From Modicisalibacter coralii (lineage in GTDB: Bacteria > Pseudomonadota > Gammaproteobacteria > Pseudomonadales > Halomonadaceae): a stretch of 40,573 bases of DNA. A program made the position numbers and the translations under genes. Where the stretch lies: assembly GCF_004117855.1 (NCBI RefSeq), contig NZ_QWBW01000039.1:1-40573 (forward strand), read 5' to 3'. The notes beneath the pieces were generated by a model, which saw nothing but the letters and a program-made list of their open reading frames with translations, was not told the origin of the DNA and did not search any database. Numbering within the stretch: the first letter of the stretch is position 1; each line of letters begins with the position of its first letter. Positions 1 to 8,838 of the stretch are shown one piece after another.

Positions 1-825
1 CCCCACCCCCAGCGCGAAGGCCCCCAGCAGCCAGCTGACGGCGGTCTCCTGGCCATGCACCATGTCGCGTACCCAGGCCGGCAGTTGCGTCAGGTAACAG
101 GCGCCGAGAAACCAGAACAGGCTGATCCCCAGCAGGCCCCGGAACACGCGCGGCTCGCGCCAGCTGCCGCGCAGCACCGCGACACTCCCGGACAGCGGCC
201 GCCAGCGCACGCGCCCGGGATCGCTCGACGGCGCCGGGGGGACCGCCAGACTGGCCAGATAGCCGAGCAGTGCCACAGCGATCAGCGCCACGGCGATCGA
301 CGCCCGCGACCAGGGGCCCTCCAGCGCGGCGAGCACGCCGGCCAGCAGCGTGCCCAGCAGGATCGACACGAAGGTCCCCAGATTGATCCAGGCGTTGCCC
401 TGGACCAGTTGGGTACGCGGCAAGTGCTGAGGCAGGATGGCGTACTTGACCGGCCCGAACAGCGCCGACTGGGTACCCATCATGAACAGCAGGGCGAGCA
501 GCAGCAGGAACTGCTCGAACCACACGGCCGCCGCCGCCAGCGTCATGGTCGCCAGTTCGAGCAGCTTGAGACGCTGGACCAGCCGGCGCTTGTCGATGCG
601 ATCGGCCAGCGTTCCGCCCCAGGCGGAGAACAGCAGGAAGGGCAGGATGAACAACGCCGCGGCGAGATTGTTGAGCAGCCCCGTGTCCCAGCCGTAGCGC
701 GGCACGGCGACGAAGGTCAGCAGCAGCAGCAGGACGTTCTTGAAGACGTTGTCGTTGAAGGCGCCCAGCGCCTGGGTCCAGAAGAAGGGCGCGAACTGGC
801 GCCGCGCCATCAGTGATCGACTCAC
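1..825 (-). CDS. MFS transporter, LplT/Aas-like (3' end outside window)
   Basis: The N-terminal 275 codons of a major facilitator transporter are visible; the gene runs off the left edge. Near the N-terminus it has the segment FFWTQALGAFNDNVFKN, which I associate with the LplT-type MFS proteins that flip lysophospholipids and are often fused to 2-acylglycerophosphoethanolamine acyltransferase (Aas). Several hydrophobic helices and the loop GGTLADRIDKRR between helices 2 and 3 support MFS membership. The start chosen is GTG at 825, which overlaps the TGA of the upstream TetR gene as GTGA and suggests translational coupling. An in-frame ATG at 810 (MARRQF) is the alternative. Whether an acyltransferase domain follows cannot be seen. 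The substrate is inferred from family resemblance only. Confidence 0.8.
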   Translation of the reverse strand, partial: MSRSLMARRQFAPFFWTQALGAFNDNVFKNVLLLLLTFVAVPRYGWDTGLLNNLAAALFILPFLLFSAWGGTLADRIDKRRLVQRLKLLELATMTLAAAAVWFEQFLLLLALLFMMGTQSALFGPVKYAILPQHLPRTQLVQGNAWINLGTFVSILLGTLLAGVLAALEGPWSRASIAVALIAVALLGYLASLAVPPAPSSDPGRVRWRPLSGSVAVLRGSWREPRVFRGLLGISLFWFLGACYLTQLPAWVRDMVHGQETAVSWLLGAFALGVG

Positions 826-1436
826 GACGACTCCGGCACGCGCTCGAGCCCGGCGAGAATGGTGGTGAGCAGCTGATCGAGCAGCTCGCCGACCTCGAGT
901 TGCTGCCCCTGCCAGTACCCCAGGCGCTCGCTCAGCCCCAACTGGACCAGACCGTGCACGCTGCCCCACAGCGTCCGCGCCATGCGCCGCGCCGCGAGAT
1001 CGTCGAGCCGGGGCTGATACTCCTTGAGCGTCGCCTCGACGCGGGTGAACAGCCCCTCGATCATGCTGTGCTGGCGCTGGTCGAGTTCGCCTTCCTGGGC
1101 CAGCGGGTAGTCGAACAGCAACTGCCAGCGATAGGGCTCCTTGTGGGCGAACTGCCAGTAGGCGGTGGCCAGCGCCTTGAGACGCGGCTCGGGCGCGGCT
1201 TCGGCCATGCCCTCCACGGCACCGCCCAGGCGCTCCAGAGTCTCGATGTTGACGTACTGGAGCAGGTTGTTGAAGCTGCCATAGAGCTTGAGCAGCGTGC
1301 TCGGCGCACAGCCGATCTCACGCGCCAACGCACGTAGGGACAGCGTATGTACGGGATTCTCCCGTAGCCAGGTGTCGCATGCCGTCATCACCTGGGCATG
1401 CAACGCCTCGGGCGCGTGCTGTCTGGGACGTGCCAT
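822..1436 (-). CDS. TetR family transcriptional regulator
   Basis: A 204-residue TetR-type repressor. The N-terminal third has the helix-turn-helix pattern (LSLRALAREIGCAPSTLLKLYGSFNNLLQYV, about residues 32-62), followed by a helical ligand-binding domain. The C-terminal part (YRWQLLFDYPL, then RTLWGSVHGLVQLGL) resembles the WHG-type TetR C-terminal domain. The ATG at 1436 gives the usual TetR length. The gene is directly upstream of the MFS gene and overlaps it by four bases, so it probably controls its own operon including that transporter. The ligand is unknown. Confidence 0.88.
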   Translation of the reverse strand: MARPRQHAPEALHAQVMTACDTWLRENPVHTLSLRALAREIGCAPSTLLKLYGSFNNLLQYVNIETLERLGGAVEGMAEAAPEPRLKALATAYWQFAHKEPYRWQLLFDYPLAQEGELDQRQHSMIEGLFTRVEATLKEYQPRLDDLAARRMARTLWGSVHGLVQLGLSERLGYWQGQQLEVGELLDQLLTTILAGLERVPESS

Positions 1437-1612
1437 TCAATGCCTCGCTTGTCGTCCGTCCTGCCAGCGGACGGCGTGGTCGAACAGTGTTTTCACCCCA
1501 GCATATCGACACCACGCGCAAACGCAAGCCTGATAACATGCCGCCTGGCGCGCGAGTCCGTGTTTCGCGGACCACCCCATTCCTTCGACGTCACGCTGCC
1601 CCGGGAGGCCCG

Positions 1613-2296
1613 ATGGCCGGACGCCTGCACATCGCCGAGCATGCCCTCGATACGCGCCTGCCGTCGCTGCGTATCGACCAGCCCTTGCTGACCAGCCCCA
1701 ACCGGGCGCCACGCCACCCCGTGTCGATGATTCGCCACGAGCAGGGCGAGCCGCATCTGGTCACGGCGTTCTGGGGGCTGACGCCGCCCTGGCTCAAGGT
1801 GCTCGACCATGCGCCGCACTGCGCCCGGGCCGAATCGCTCGACGAGCGCCCGATGTTCCGCGAGGCGTTCGCCGCCCGGCGCTGCGTGGTGCCGGTCAGC
1901 GGGGTCTATGTGTGGAAGCCGCAGCCGCGGATGAAGCAGCCCTTCCTGATCACCCGCGAGGATCGCGGTCCCCTGCTGCTGGCAGCGCTGTGGTGCCGCT
2001 ATCACACCACTCTGGTGCGCTATACCGACTCCACCGCGCTGATCACCGTGCCCGTCAATCCGCTGCTGGCGCCGCTCACCGACCGTTTCCCGGCGCTCGT
2101 CGACCCCGCCCGGCTGACCGCCTGGCTCGATCCGGCGACGCCGCTGGAAACCGCTCGCAAGAGCCTGTCACCGGCGCCCTTGGAACTGTTGGGCGCTTTT
2201 CCGGTATCTAGACAGGTGAACGATCCCATGAATCAGGACTGGGCCTGCGGCCGCCCCACCGGGCGAATGGTCCGCTGGCACCGCGAACAGGAGTGA
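1613..2296 (+). CDS. SRAP/HMCES (YedK)-family protein with degenerate active site
   Basis: A 227-residue protein with the SOS-response-associated peptidase (SRAP) fold. Recognisable blocks are TSPNRAP (28-34), FWGLTPPW (53-60), ARAES (71-75), RCVVPVSGVYVWK (90-102), KQPFLI (108-113) and FPVSRQVNDPMNQ (196-208). Normal SRAP proteins use Cys2 exposed after Met removal, plus conserved Asn, Glu and His, to crosslink to abasic sites in single-stranded DNA. Aligned by eye to E. coli YedK, Cys2 is Ala, the Asn of NAR is Cys70, the Glu of FEW is Val100 and the catalytic His is Thr156. The start is ATG 1613 behind a GGGAGG site. The frame stays open upstream to 1379 but offers no MCGR start. The stop overlaps the start region of the M16 peptidase gene. 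It may be a non-catalytic paralogue; DNA binding is inferred. Confidence 0.85.
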   Translation: MAGRLHIAEHALDTRLPSLRIDQPLLTSPNRAPRHPVSMIRHEQGEPHLVTAFWGLTPPWLKVLDHAPHCARAESLDERPMFREAFAARRCVVPVSGVYVWKPQPRMKQPFLITREDRGPLLLAALWCRYHTTLVRYTDSTALITVPVNPLLAPLTDRFPALVDPARLTAWLDPATPLETARKSLSPAPLELLGAFPVSRQVNDPMNQDWACGRPTGRMVRWHREQE

Positions 2297-2298
2297 TG

Positions 2299-5124
2299 AT
2301 GCCCACACTGCGAACCCGGGCGACCGCCCTGGGGCTGGCGCTGCTGCTCGGCCTCGCCGGCCAGGCGCCGGCGGCCGAAACGCCATCCCAGGTCGCCGGC
2401 GACGACGGCCAGCCGATCGTCAGCCCCAACGACACCCGCCACTACCGCACCCTGACCCTGGACAACGGCCTGGAGGTGCTGCTGATCAGCGACCCCGACG
2501 CCGACAAGGCCGCCGCCGCGATGAACGTCGCCGTGGGCAGCGACCAGAACCCCGACGCCGTCCCCGGGCTCGCCCACTTTCTCGAGCACATGCTGTTCCT
2601 GGGCACCGACAAGTACCCCGAGGCGGACAGCTACCAGCGCTACATCAACCAGCACGGCGGCAGCCACAACGCCTTTACCGCCGATCGCGACACCAACTTC
2701 TTCTTCGACATCGACCCGGGCAACCTCGAGGGCGCCCTCGATCGCTTCAGCCAGTTCTTCATCGCCCCGCGCTTCAATGCCGAGTACGTCGATCGCGAGC
2801 GCCACGCCGTGAACTCCGAGTATCAGGCCCGCCTGCGTGACGACACCCGCCGAATCGACGACGCCATGAACCAGGCGCTCGATCCCGCGCATCCGGCGAC
2901 CCGCTTCGCGGTGGGCAGCCTCGAGACCCTCAAGGACGGCGACCGGCCGCTGCGCCAGTCGCTGATCGACTTCTACCACAAGCACTACGGGGCCGGCATC
3001 ATGGATCTCGTGGTGGTCGCCCCGCAGCCGCTGGACACCCTGGCGCAGTGGGTGCGTGACGACTTCGCGGCGGTGCCCAATCGCGGCCTGTCCCGCGCCG
3101 CGATCCCCGAGCCGCTGCTCACCTCGGCGCAATTGCCGGCCCGACTGCGGGTCAAGACCCTCGAGGAGCGTCGCCAGGTCGAGTTCGCCTTCCCCATCGA
3201 CGACCCGCAGCAGGACTACCGCCACAAGTCGCTCGGCTATCTCGCCAACCTGCTCGGCCACGAGGGCGAGGGCAGCCTGCTCGCCGCGCTGCGCCAGGCC
3301 GGCTGGGCCGACGGCCTGTCCGCCGGCAGTGCCCGCGGCGACGGCGACGATGCGCTGCTGGTGGTCGACGTCAGCCTGACCCCGGAAGGGGCCAAGCACC
3401 TCGATCGCATCCAGGCCAGCCTGTTCGCGATGATCCGGCGCATCCGCGAGCACGGGCTCGATGCCTGGCGCTACCAGGAACAGGCCGACCTCGCCGAGCA
3501 GGACTTCCGCTTCCAGCAGCGCGGCGAGCCGATCCACGTGGCCAGCAACCTGGCCATGAACATGGCCTACTATCCGCTGAAGGACGTCCAGTACGGCCCC
3601 TACCGGATGGATGGTTACGACCCCGACAAGCTGCGCGAGATCCTCGCCAAGCTGACGCCGCAACGCCTGCTGCGCGTCTACAGCGGCCCCGATGTCGAGG
3701 GCCAGGCGACCACCCGCTGGTTCGACGCGCCCTACACCCTCGAGCGCGTCGACGCCTGGCCCCGCGCCGAGCCACTCGCCGGCCTGGCGCTGCCCGGTCA
3801 CAACCCCTACATCGCCGAGGACCTGAGCCTGCTGCCGCTCGAGTCCAGTGCCCCGCAGACGCTGATCGACGGCGCGCACTATATCCTCTGGTACCGCCCC
3901 GACAGCAGCTTCGGCACGCCGCGCGTGGAATGGCGCTTCAGCCTGCAGAGCCCGCTGGCGGCCCGTGACGCCAAGGAGGCGGCACTGACCCGGCTGCTCG
4001 CCGGCTGGCTCGACGACAGCCTCAACGAGACGCTGTATCCGGCCCGCCTGGCCGGCCAGTCCTACGACGCCTACGCCCATGCGCGCGGCATCACGCTCTC
4101 CTTCTCGGGCTGGCGCGATCATCAGGCGCGGGTCATCCAGCGCGTCCTCGAGCAGCTCGAGTCCGGCAAGATCACCGATGACAGCGTGGCGCGGGTCAAG
4201 CTGGGACTCGAACGCCAGTGGCGCAACGCGCCCCAGGCGCCGCTCTACCAGCGGATGCAGGCCACCCTGGGCGACGCCCTGATCCGGCCCAGCTGGTCAC
4301 CCCAGGCGCTGCTCGAGGCAATCGACGGCCTGAGCGCCGCCGACCTGCGCGACTATCGCACGCGCTTTCTCGACGCCCTGCACATCGAGAGCATGGCGGT
4401 GGGCAACCTTTCCCCCGAGCTCGCCCGCCGCGAAGGATTGATGGTCGACAACGCCCTCGCCCCCGAACTCGAGGACACGGCGATTGCCGAACTCCAGCCG
4501 CTGACGGTGCCCGCCAAGCCGCCCACCCTGCACCCCGACTCCAGCCGCAACGATACCGCGGTGCTGCGCTACCTGCAGGGGCCGGACCGCTCGCTGGCCA
4601 GCCAGGCGCGTCTGGCGGTGCTGGGTCAGTTGATCAGCACGCCGTTCTACGCCCAGCTGCGCACCGAGGAACAGCTCGGTTACATCGTCAACGCCGGCTA
4701 CCAGCCGCTGCTCGACGCCCCGGGCCTCGCCCTGCTGGTGCAGTCGCCGAGCGCCGATGTCGCGCGTATCCAGTCGCGCATGACGGCGTTTCTCGACGGC
4801 TTCGACAAGCGCATCGCCGCGCTCGACGAGGCGACCCTGGCCCCCTATCGTCAGGCGGTCCATGACAGCCTGCTGGAACGCCCCTCGTCGCTCGCCGAGC
4901 TGACCTCACGACTGTGGCAGGAAACCGTCCACGCGGATCCCGACTTCCAGCGTCGCGAGCACCTCGCCGCACGGGTCGCCAAGCTCACCGCCGACGAGGT
5001 CCGCCAGGGCTGGCAGACCCTGCGTCAGTCGGCACCGCTGACGATCAGCTTCGGCGACGACGCCGAGCCCAGCGACGTGGCCAAGCTCACTGCCGGTTTC
5101 ACGCCGCTCGCCGGGCCGCGCTGA
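2299..5124 (+). CDS. M16 family metallopeptidase, pitrilysin/insulinase-like
   Basis: A 941-residue zinc peptidase of the insulinase/protease III type. It starts with a signal peptide (hydrophobic core LGLALLLGLAG, cleavage near APAAE), so it is probably periplasmic, where such enzymes degrade peptides and small proteins. The inverted zinc motif HFLEH is at residues 93-97 and the third ligand is Glu174 in the ERHAVNSEYQ block. The C-terminal half has the inactive M16 repeat, including the segment RTEEQLGYIVNAGY typical of pitrilysin. E. coli Ptr has 962 residues. The preferred start is ATG 2299, five bases after AGGAG; ATG 2296 and GTG 2293 are in frame. The SRAP-family gene ends at 2296, so the two are likely cotranscribed and coupled. 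Confidence 0.93.
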   Translation: MPTLRTRATALGLALLLGLAGQAPAAETPSQVAGDDGQPIVSPNDTRHYRTLTLDNGLEVLLISDPDADKAAAAMNVAVGSDQNPDAVPGLAHFLEHMLFLGTDKYPEADSYQRYINQHGGSHNAFTADRDTNFFFDIDPGNLEGALDRFSQFFIAPRFNAEYVDRERHAVNSEYQARLRDDTRRIDDAMNQALDPAHPATRFAVGSLETLKDGDRPLRQSLIDFYHKHYGAGIMDLVVVAPQPLDTLAQWVRDDFAAVPNRGLSRAAIPEPLLTSAQLPARLRVKTLEERRQVEFAFPIDDPQQDYRHKSLGYLANLLGHEGEGSLLAALRQAGWADGLSAGSARGDGDDALLVVDVSLTPEGAKHLDRIQASLFAMIRRIREHGLDAWRYQEQADLAEQDFRFQQRGEPIHVASNLAMNMAYYPLKDVQYGPYRMDGYDPDKLREILAKLTPQRLLRVYSGPDVEGQATTRWFDAPYTLERVDAWPRAEPLAGLALPGHNPYIAEDLSLLPLESSAPQTLIDGAHYILWYRPDSSFGTPRVEWRFSLQSPLAARDAKEAALTRLLAGWLDDSLNETLYPARLAGQSYDAYAHARGITLSFSGWRDHQARVIQRVLEQLESGKITDDSVARVKLGLERQWRNAPQAPLYQRMQATLGDALIRPSWSPQALLEAIDGLSAADLRDYRTRFLDALHIESMAVGNLSPELARREGLMVDNALAPELEDTAIAELQPLTVPAKPPTLHPDSSRNDTAVLRYLQGPDRSLASQARLAVLGQLISTPFYAQLRTEEQLGYIVNAGYQPLLDAPGLALLVQSPSADVARIQSRMTAFLDGFDKRIAALDEATLAPYRQAVHDSLLERPSSLAELTSRLWQETVHADPDFQRREHLAARVAKLTADEVRQGWQTLRQSAPLTISFGDDAEPSDVAKLTAGFTPLAGPR

Positions 5125-5131
5125 ACGAACT

Positions 5132-5157
5132 GCGCCCGCCGGTTTCCCGGCGGGCGC
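5132..5157. terminator. Hairpin between convergent M16 peptidase and sbcB
   Basis: A perfect 11-bp inverted repeat (5132-5142 with 5147-5157, loop TTTC) lies between two convergent genes. No T-tract follows on either strand, so it may be a weak or factor-assisted bidirectional terminator. Confidence 0.55.
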
Positions 5158-5185
5158 CTGTCGATTCTCGTCGGCTGGACAGGGC

Positions 5186-6658
5186 CTACCCGAAAGCCTG
5201 CGGCGGCAACATTCCCTCCACGTACATCACCAGCTCCTCGAGGATCTGGCGCTCACGGTCGTCGAGCGAGACCTGGTTGAGCCGCTCGATCTCGCGGGCG
5301 AACCCCTGCAGGGTCAGCGTGCCCAGCGAGGCATCGTTGAGCCGGGCCCAGCGATAGGCCTCCCACTGCTGCTGCTCCTCGCCGCTCAAGGTGTCGGGGT
5401 AGCTGCGCGCCCGCATGCGGAAGAGCATCTCCTCGAGCCGCGGATCCTGAAAGGCGAAGGCGGTCTCGCCCAGCGCCTCGGGTGAGGTCTCGTGGACCCG
5501 TTGCATCTGCTGGCGGTCGGCCGGCGAGAAGAAGCCGCCGGAGTAGAGCATCAGATCGGGGTCGCTGGGCGTGCTCGGCGGGCCGTCGGCGAACACCGCC
5601 GCCGCCTTGCGCGCCGCCTTGCGCGCCGCCTCGGGGTTGGCGATCAGCGCCTGCCAGTGTCGCTCGCAGGCCGCGCGGTCGATGCCGACCCGCGCCGCCA
5701 CCGTGTCGCTCAGCGCCGACACCGGCAGCAGCACCGGGCTGCGGTTGACGTGCACGATCTTCAGGGGGATGCGCGCCTCGCCCTCGCTGAGCTCGTCGGC
5801 GCTGGCGAAGACCCGCTGGCGAATCGCCCCGGCGTCGAGCTCGAACAGCGGCGCGGGGTCGATGCTGAGGTCGTAGACGATCACCCCGTTGGGGTTGCCG
5901 GGATGCTCGGCGAGCGGCACCACCAGCGCGCTGCAGCCCCGGCTCGCCGGATAGCGCCGCGAGATGTGCAGCATCGGCTTGTGGGACGGGATGTCGAGCA
6001 ACTTGCCCACCGCCCGCTTGCTACGCAATGAAAGCAGGTAGTCGAACAGCCGTGGGTTGCGCTCGCGCAGCAGTCGCGCCAGGGCGATGGTGGCACGCAC
6101 GTCGGCCAGCGCATCGTGGGCGCCGGCGTGCTCGATGCCATTGGCGGCGGTGAGGTCCTCGAGCCGGAAGCTCGGCGAGCCGTCGTCGCGCCGGGGCCAT
6201 TCGATGCCCTCGGGGCGCAGCGCGTGGAAGGCGCGCACCACATCGATCAGGTCCCAGCGCGAATTGCCGTTCTGCCACTCGCGGGCGTAGGGATCGAGCA
6301 GATTGCGATAGAAGAGATGCCGCGACACCTCGTCGTCGAAGCGCAGGCTGTTGTAGCCCAGCGCACAGGTGCCGGGCTGGCTCATCAGCGCGTTGATGCG
6401 CGCGGCGAACTCCCGCTCGGGGAGGCCCCGGCGGCTGGCGGTCTGCGGCGTGATGCCGGTGATCAGACAGGCCTGGGGCCAGGGCAGATAGTCGTCGGCC
6501 GGCCGACAGTAGAGCGTCAGGGACTCGCCGATCTCGTTGAAATCGGCGTCGGTGCGGATCGCGGCGAACTGCGAGGGGCGATCATTGCGCGGGTCGGCAC
6601 CGAACGTCTCGTAATCGTGCCAGAGAAAGGTCTGCTGCGAATCGCCACCACGGGCCAT
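5186..6658 (-). CDS. sbcB: Exodeoxyribonuclease I
   Basis: A 490-residue exonuclease I, which degrades single-stranded DNA from the 3' end and acts in recombination and mismatch repair. All DEDDh catalytic residues sit at positions matching E. coli ExoI: Asp15 and Glu17 (HDYETFG), Asp108 (RFDDEVS), His181 and Asp186 (AHDALADV). The nuclease domain is followed by the SH3-like region and the helical C-terminal domain (YSGGFFSPADRQ, then YRWARLN) expected for the family. Its length is close to the E. coli protein (475). It is on the minus strand, convergent with the M16 peptidase gene and about 85 bases downstream of minE on the same strand. It probably has its own promoter, though none is obvious. 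Confidence 0.96.
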   Translation of the reverse strand: MARGGDSQQTFLWHDYETFGADPRNDRPSQFAAIRTDADFNEIGESLTLYCRPADDYLPWPQACLITGITPQTASRRGLPEREFAARINALMSQPGTCALGYNSLRFDDEVSRHLFYRNLLDPYAREWQNGNSRWDLIDVVRAFHALRPEGIEWPRRDDGSPSFRLEDLTAANGIEHAGAHDALADVRATIALARLLRERNPRLFDYLLSLRSKRAVGKLLDIPSHKPMLHISRRYPASRGCSALVVPLAEHPGNPNGVIVYDLSIDPAPLFELDAGAIRQRVFASADELSEGEARIPLKIVHVNRSPVLLPVSALSDTVAARVGIDRAACERHWQALIANPEAARKAARKAAAVFADGPPSTPSDPDLMLYSGGFFSPADRQQMQRVHETSPEALGETAFAFQDPRLEEMLFRMRARSYPDTLSGEEQQQWEAYRWARLNDASLGTLTLQGFAREIERLNQVSLDDRERQILEELVMYVEGMLPPQAFG

Positions 6659-6742
6659 GCACGCTCTCCCTAAGCGTCGGAGGAAAGGCGCTCAGCCTAG
6701 CACAGCCGCGATCACGTCTCAGCACCGCTCGGCCATCGCGTT

Positions 6743-6991
6743 TCAGCGCGGCAGCGTGACGTTGAGCTCGAGCACCGAGCAGTCGTCCTCGCTGTCGAGG
6801 GTGATGTTGATGGCTTCCTGGTCGACGTTGACGTAGCGGCGAATCACTTCCAGAAGCTCCTTCTCGAGCATCGGCAAGTAATCCGGCTGGTCACGCTGGC
6901 TGCGCTGATGCGCGACGATGATCTGCAGCCGCTCCTTGGCCACCGACGCCGACTTCTTGCGTTCACGCTTGAGAAACTCGAGTAGCTTCAC
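6743..6991 (-). CDS. minE: Cell division topological specificity factor MinE
   Basis: An 82-residue MinE. It drives MinD off the membrane by stimulating its ATPase and so sets up the pole-to-pole oscillation that keeps MinC away from midcell. The N-terminal amphipathic and MinD-contact region ([28 protein letters not shown]) is complete, followed by the dimerising topological-specificity domain. The start codon is GTG at 6991. It overlaps the TGA of minD as GTGA, so translation is probably coupled. It is the last gene of the minCDE operon. Confidence 0.97.
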   Translation of the reverse strand: MKLLEFLKRERKKSASVAKERLQIIVAHQRSQRDQPDYLPMLEKELLEVIRRYVNVDQEAINITLDSEDDCSVLELNVTLPR

Positions 6992-7806
6992 CGACGACCT
7001 CCTCCGAACATGCGCGAGAGCAGGCTCTTTTTCTGGTACTCATGGAAACGCAACGGCACCTCTTCACCGAGCAGGCGCGCCACGGTGTCGGAATAGGCCT
7101 GACCGGCATCACTCTTCTGATCGTGCGTGACCGGAATGCCCTGGTTCGACGCCCGCAGCACCGCCTCGGATTCGGGGATCAGGCCGATCAGGTTGATCGC
7201 CAGGATCTCGTGGATGTCCTCGAGATTGAGCATGTCGCCACCGGTCACGCGCTCGGGATCGTAGCGGGTGATCAGCAGGTGCTCCTTGACCGGGTCCCGG
7301 TTCTGCTCGGCACGCCGGGTCTTCGAGCCCAGCAGCCCGAGGATGCGATCGGAATCGCGCACCGAGGACACCTCGGGGTTGGTCACCACCACCGCCTCGT
7401 CGGCATAGTACATGGCCAGCTGAGCACCGCGCTCGATGCCCGCCGGCGAATCGCAGACGATGTAGTCGAAATCCTCGGCCAGGGTATCGAGGACCTTCTC
7501 GACGCCCTCGGCGGTCAGCGCGTCCTTGTCGCGGGTCTGCGAGGCGGGCAGGATGTGCAGATTGTCGACGCGCTTGTCGCGGATCATCGCCTGATTGAGC
7601 CCGGCCTCGCCCTGAATGACGTTGATCAGATCGTAGACCACGCGGCGCTCGCAGCCCATGATCAGGTCGAGGTTGCGCAGCCCCACGTCGAAATCGATCA
7701 CGACGGTCTTCTTGCCGCGCAGCGCCAGGCCGGTGGCGATGGCTGCTGCACTGGTCGTCTTGCCGACCCCGCCCTTGCCGGAGGTCACTACAATGATCTT
7801 GGCCAA
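6988..7806 (-). CDS. minD: Septum site-determining ATPase MinD
   Basis: A 272-residue membrane-associated ParA-type ATPase that recruits MinC to the membrane and oscillates with MinE. The deviant Walker A motif [10 protein letters not shown] (residues 9-18) is intact, and the C-terminus carries a basic amphipathic membrane-targeting tail ([16 protein letters not shown]). The start codon is TTG at 7806, preceded by AGGAAG seven bases upstream. No ATG fits the conserved N-terminus [13 protein letters not shown]. The gene lies 51 bases after minC and overlaps minE by four bases. Confidence 0.97.
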   Translation of the reverse strand: MAKIIVVTSGKGGVGKTTSAAAIATGLALRGKKTVVIDFDVGLRNLDLIMGCERRVVYDLINVIQGEAGLNQAMIRDKRVDNLHILPASQTRDKDALTAEGVEKVLDTLAEDFDYIVCDSPAGIERGAQLAMYYADEAVVVTNPEVSSVRDSDRILGLLGSKTRRAEQNRDPVKEHLLITRYDPERVTGGDMLNLEDIHEILAINLIGLIPESEAVLRASNQGIPVTHDQKSDAGQAYSDTVARLLGEEVPLRFHEYQKKSLLSRMFGGGRR

Positions 7807-7857
7807 GGTAAGCTTCCTGTTGCTTGCTGAAATCGAAGAGCGTTACATCACCGCGCG

Positions 7858-8589
7858 TCAGGCCAGTGGCGCAATGGTCAATTGGTCGTCGTCGAGACGG
7901 ACCTGCGCCGGCTTGCCCAACAGTTGCGGATCGATGTCTTCCAGACGCTTGTAATTGCCGGCCAGCGATAGCAGCTCGGCGTGCAGTTCGTGACAGAAGA
8001 TCCCGGCCTCGCGGTCGCCGTGGATCCCGGCCAGCGCCCGCCCGCGCAGCGCCCCGTAGACGTGGATGTTGCCCCCCGCCAGGACCTCGGCCCCGGCGTT
8101 CACCGCGCCGAGCACCACCAGATCGCCGTCGGCCGCGCTGACCTGCTGGCCGGAACGCACGGTGCCGCGGTGAATCCGGCTGCCCACGCTGCCCAGGGGC
8201 GTCGCGACCGGCGCCGGCTCCTCGGCCGGGGCGGGGGTCACGGTCTCGAGGCTGCGCGGGCGCACCTCCTGAGGCGGGAACCAGCCCAGCCCCAGCGCCC
8301 ATGCCGACTGCTTGACCGGCTCGCCGCCACCGCGCACCGCGACCGGCAACAGCTTGTGGGAGCGGCACACCGCGCAGATCCGCTCCAGCGCCAGGTGCGG
8401 CTCCTCGAGCTTTTCGACACTCAGCATCACTGGCGTATGCTGAAAGAAGGCCGGCGCCTGATTGAGCTTGCCGACCAGTTGCTCGCGAATCCGCTCGGGA
8501 TCCGCGCTGGTCAGCTCCATGACCGTCATGGGCAGCATGCCACCCTTGAAAGAGAAGGCGTTGCCAGCCCTGTCCACGTTGAGGCTCAT
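7858..8589 (-). CDS. minC: Septum site-determining protein MinC
   Basis: A 243-residue inhibitor of FtsZ assembly. The N-terminal domain (about 1-110, with FSFKGGMLPMTVMEL) contacts FtsZ. The C-terminal beta-helix domain (about 140-243, GSRIHRGTVRSGQQVSAADGD and GNIHVYGALRGRALAG) binds MinD and dimerises. The two are joined by a Pro/Ala-rich linker. The start chosen is ATG 8589 (MSLNVDRAG), behind GGAGA; the frame is open further upstream without family similarity. It is the first gene of minCDE. Confidence 0.95.
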   Translation of the reverse strand: MSLNVDRAGNAFSFKGGMLPMTVMELTSADPERIREQLVGKLNQAPAFFQHTPVMLSVEKLEEPHLALERICAVCRSHKLLPVAVRGGGEPVKQSAWALGLGWFPPQEVRPRSLETVTPAPAEEPAPVATPLGSVGSRIHRGTVRSGQQVSAADGDLVVLGAVNAGAEVLAGGNIHVYGALRGRALAGIHGDREAGIFCHELHAELLSLAGNYKRLEDIDPQLLGKPAQVRLDDDQLTIAPLA

Positions 8590-8653
8590 TGCCGGTCTCC
8601 ACAATCGGATGATGACTCTTAAAGCTAAGCGAGGGCCTGCCGAGCTGCAACCG

Positions 8654-8683
8654 ATCATACGCGCTGTGGAAGGCGCATGTCAG
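8654..8683 (-). promoter_or_regulatory. minC: Probable minC promoter
   Basis: On the minus strand CTGACA (8683-8678) and TATGAT (8659-8654) are separated by 18 bases and lie about 65 bases before the minC start. This is a good sigma-70 match. The assignment is by pattern only. Confidence 0.5.
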
Positions 8684-8739
8684 TGTCGCCCAGCGACGAC
8701 GCCCGGCTCTTTTCGCGTTCCCGGCCTCATGCTTATATA

Positions 8740-8751
8740 GCGGTATACCGC
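8740..8751. promoter_or_regulatory. Perfect 12-bp palindrome in the minC/DUF349 divergent region
   Basis: GCGGTATACCGC is a perfect palindrome directly after a TATATA stretch, between the divergent minC and DUF349 genes. It could be an operator overlapping the promoter of the plus-strand gene. No regulator is identified. Confidence 0.35.
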
Positions 8752-8838
8752 AAGCGACACTCGACAGGGCGGAAAGACGCCAGCGGACCGGCTGCCCCGC
8801 CGTTTGATCATCGTTATTTCAGGGATGCATTGCGACCT

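Noticed and set aside
1379-1612. A longer N-terminus for the SRAP-family protein
   Set aside because: It would run across the divergent TetR gene start and adds no conserved residues. The fold begins at MAGR behind GGGAGG.
2233-4122. A 629-codon minus-strand frame opposite the M16 peptidase
   Set aside because: It has Val/Gly/Leu-rich low-complexity composition and no motifs. The plus-strand frame has the full zinc-peptidase signature.
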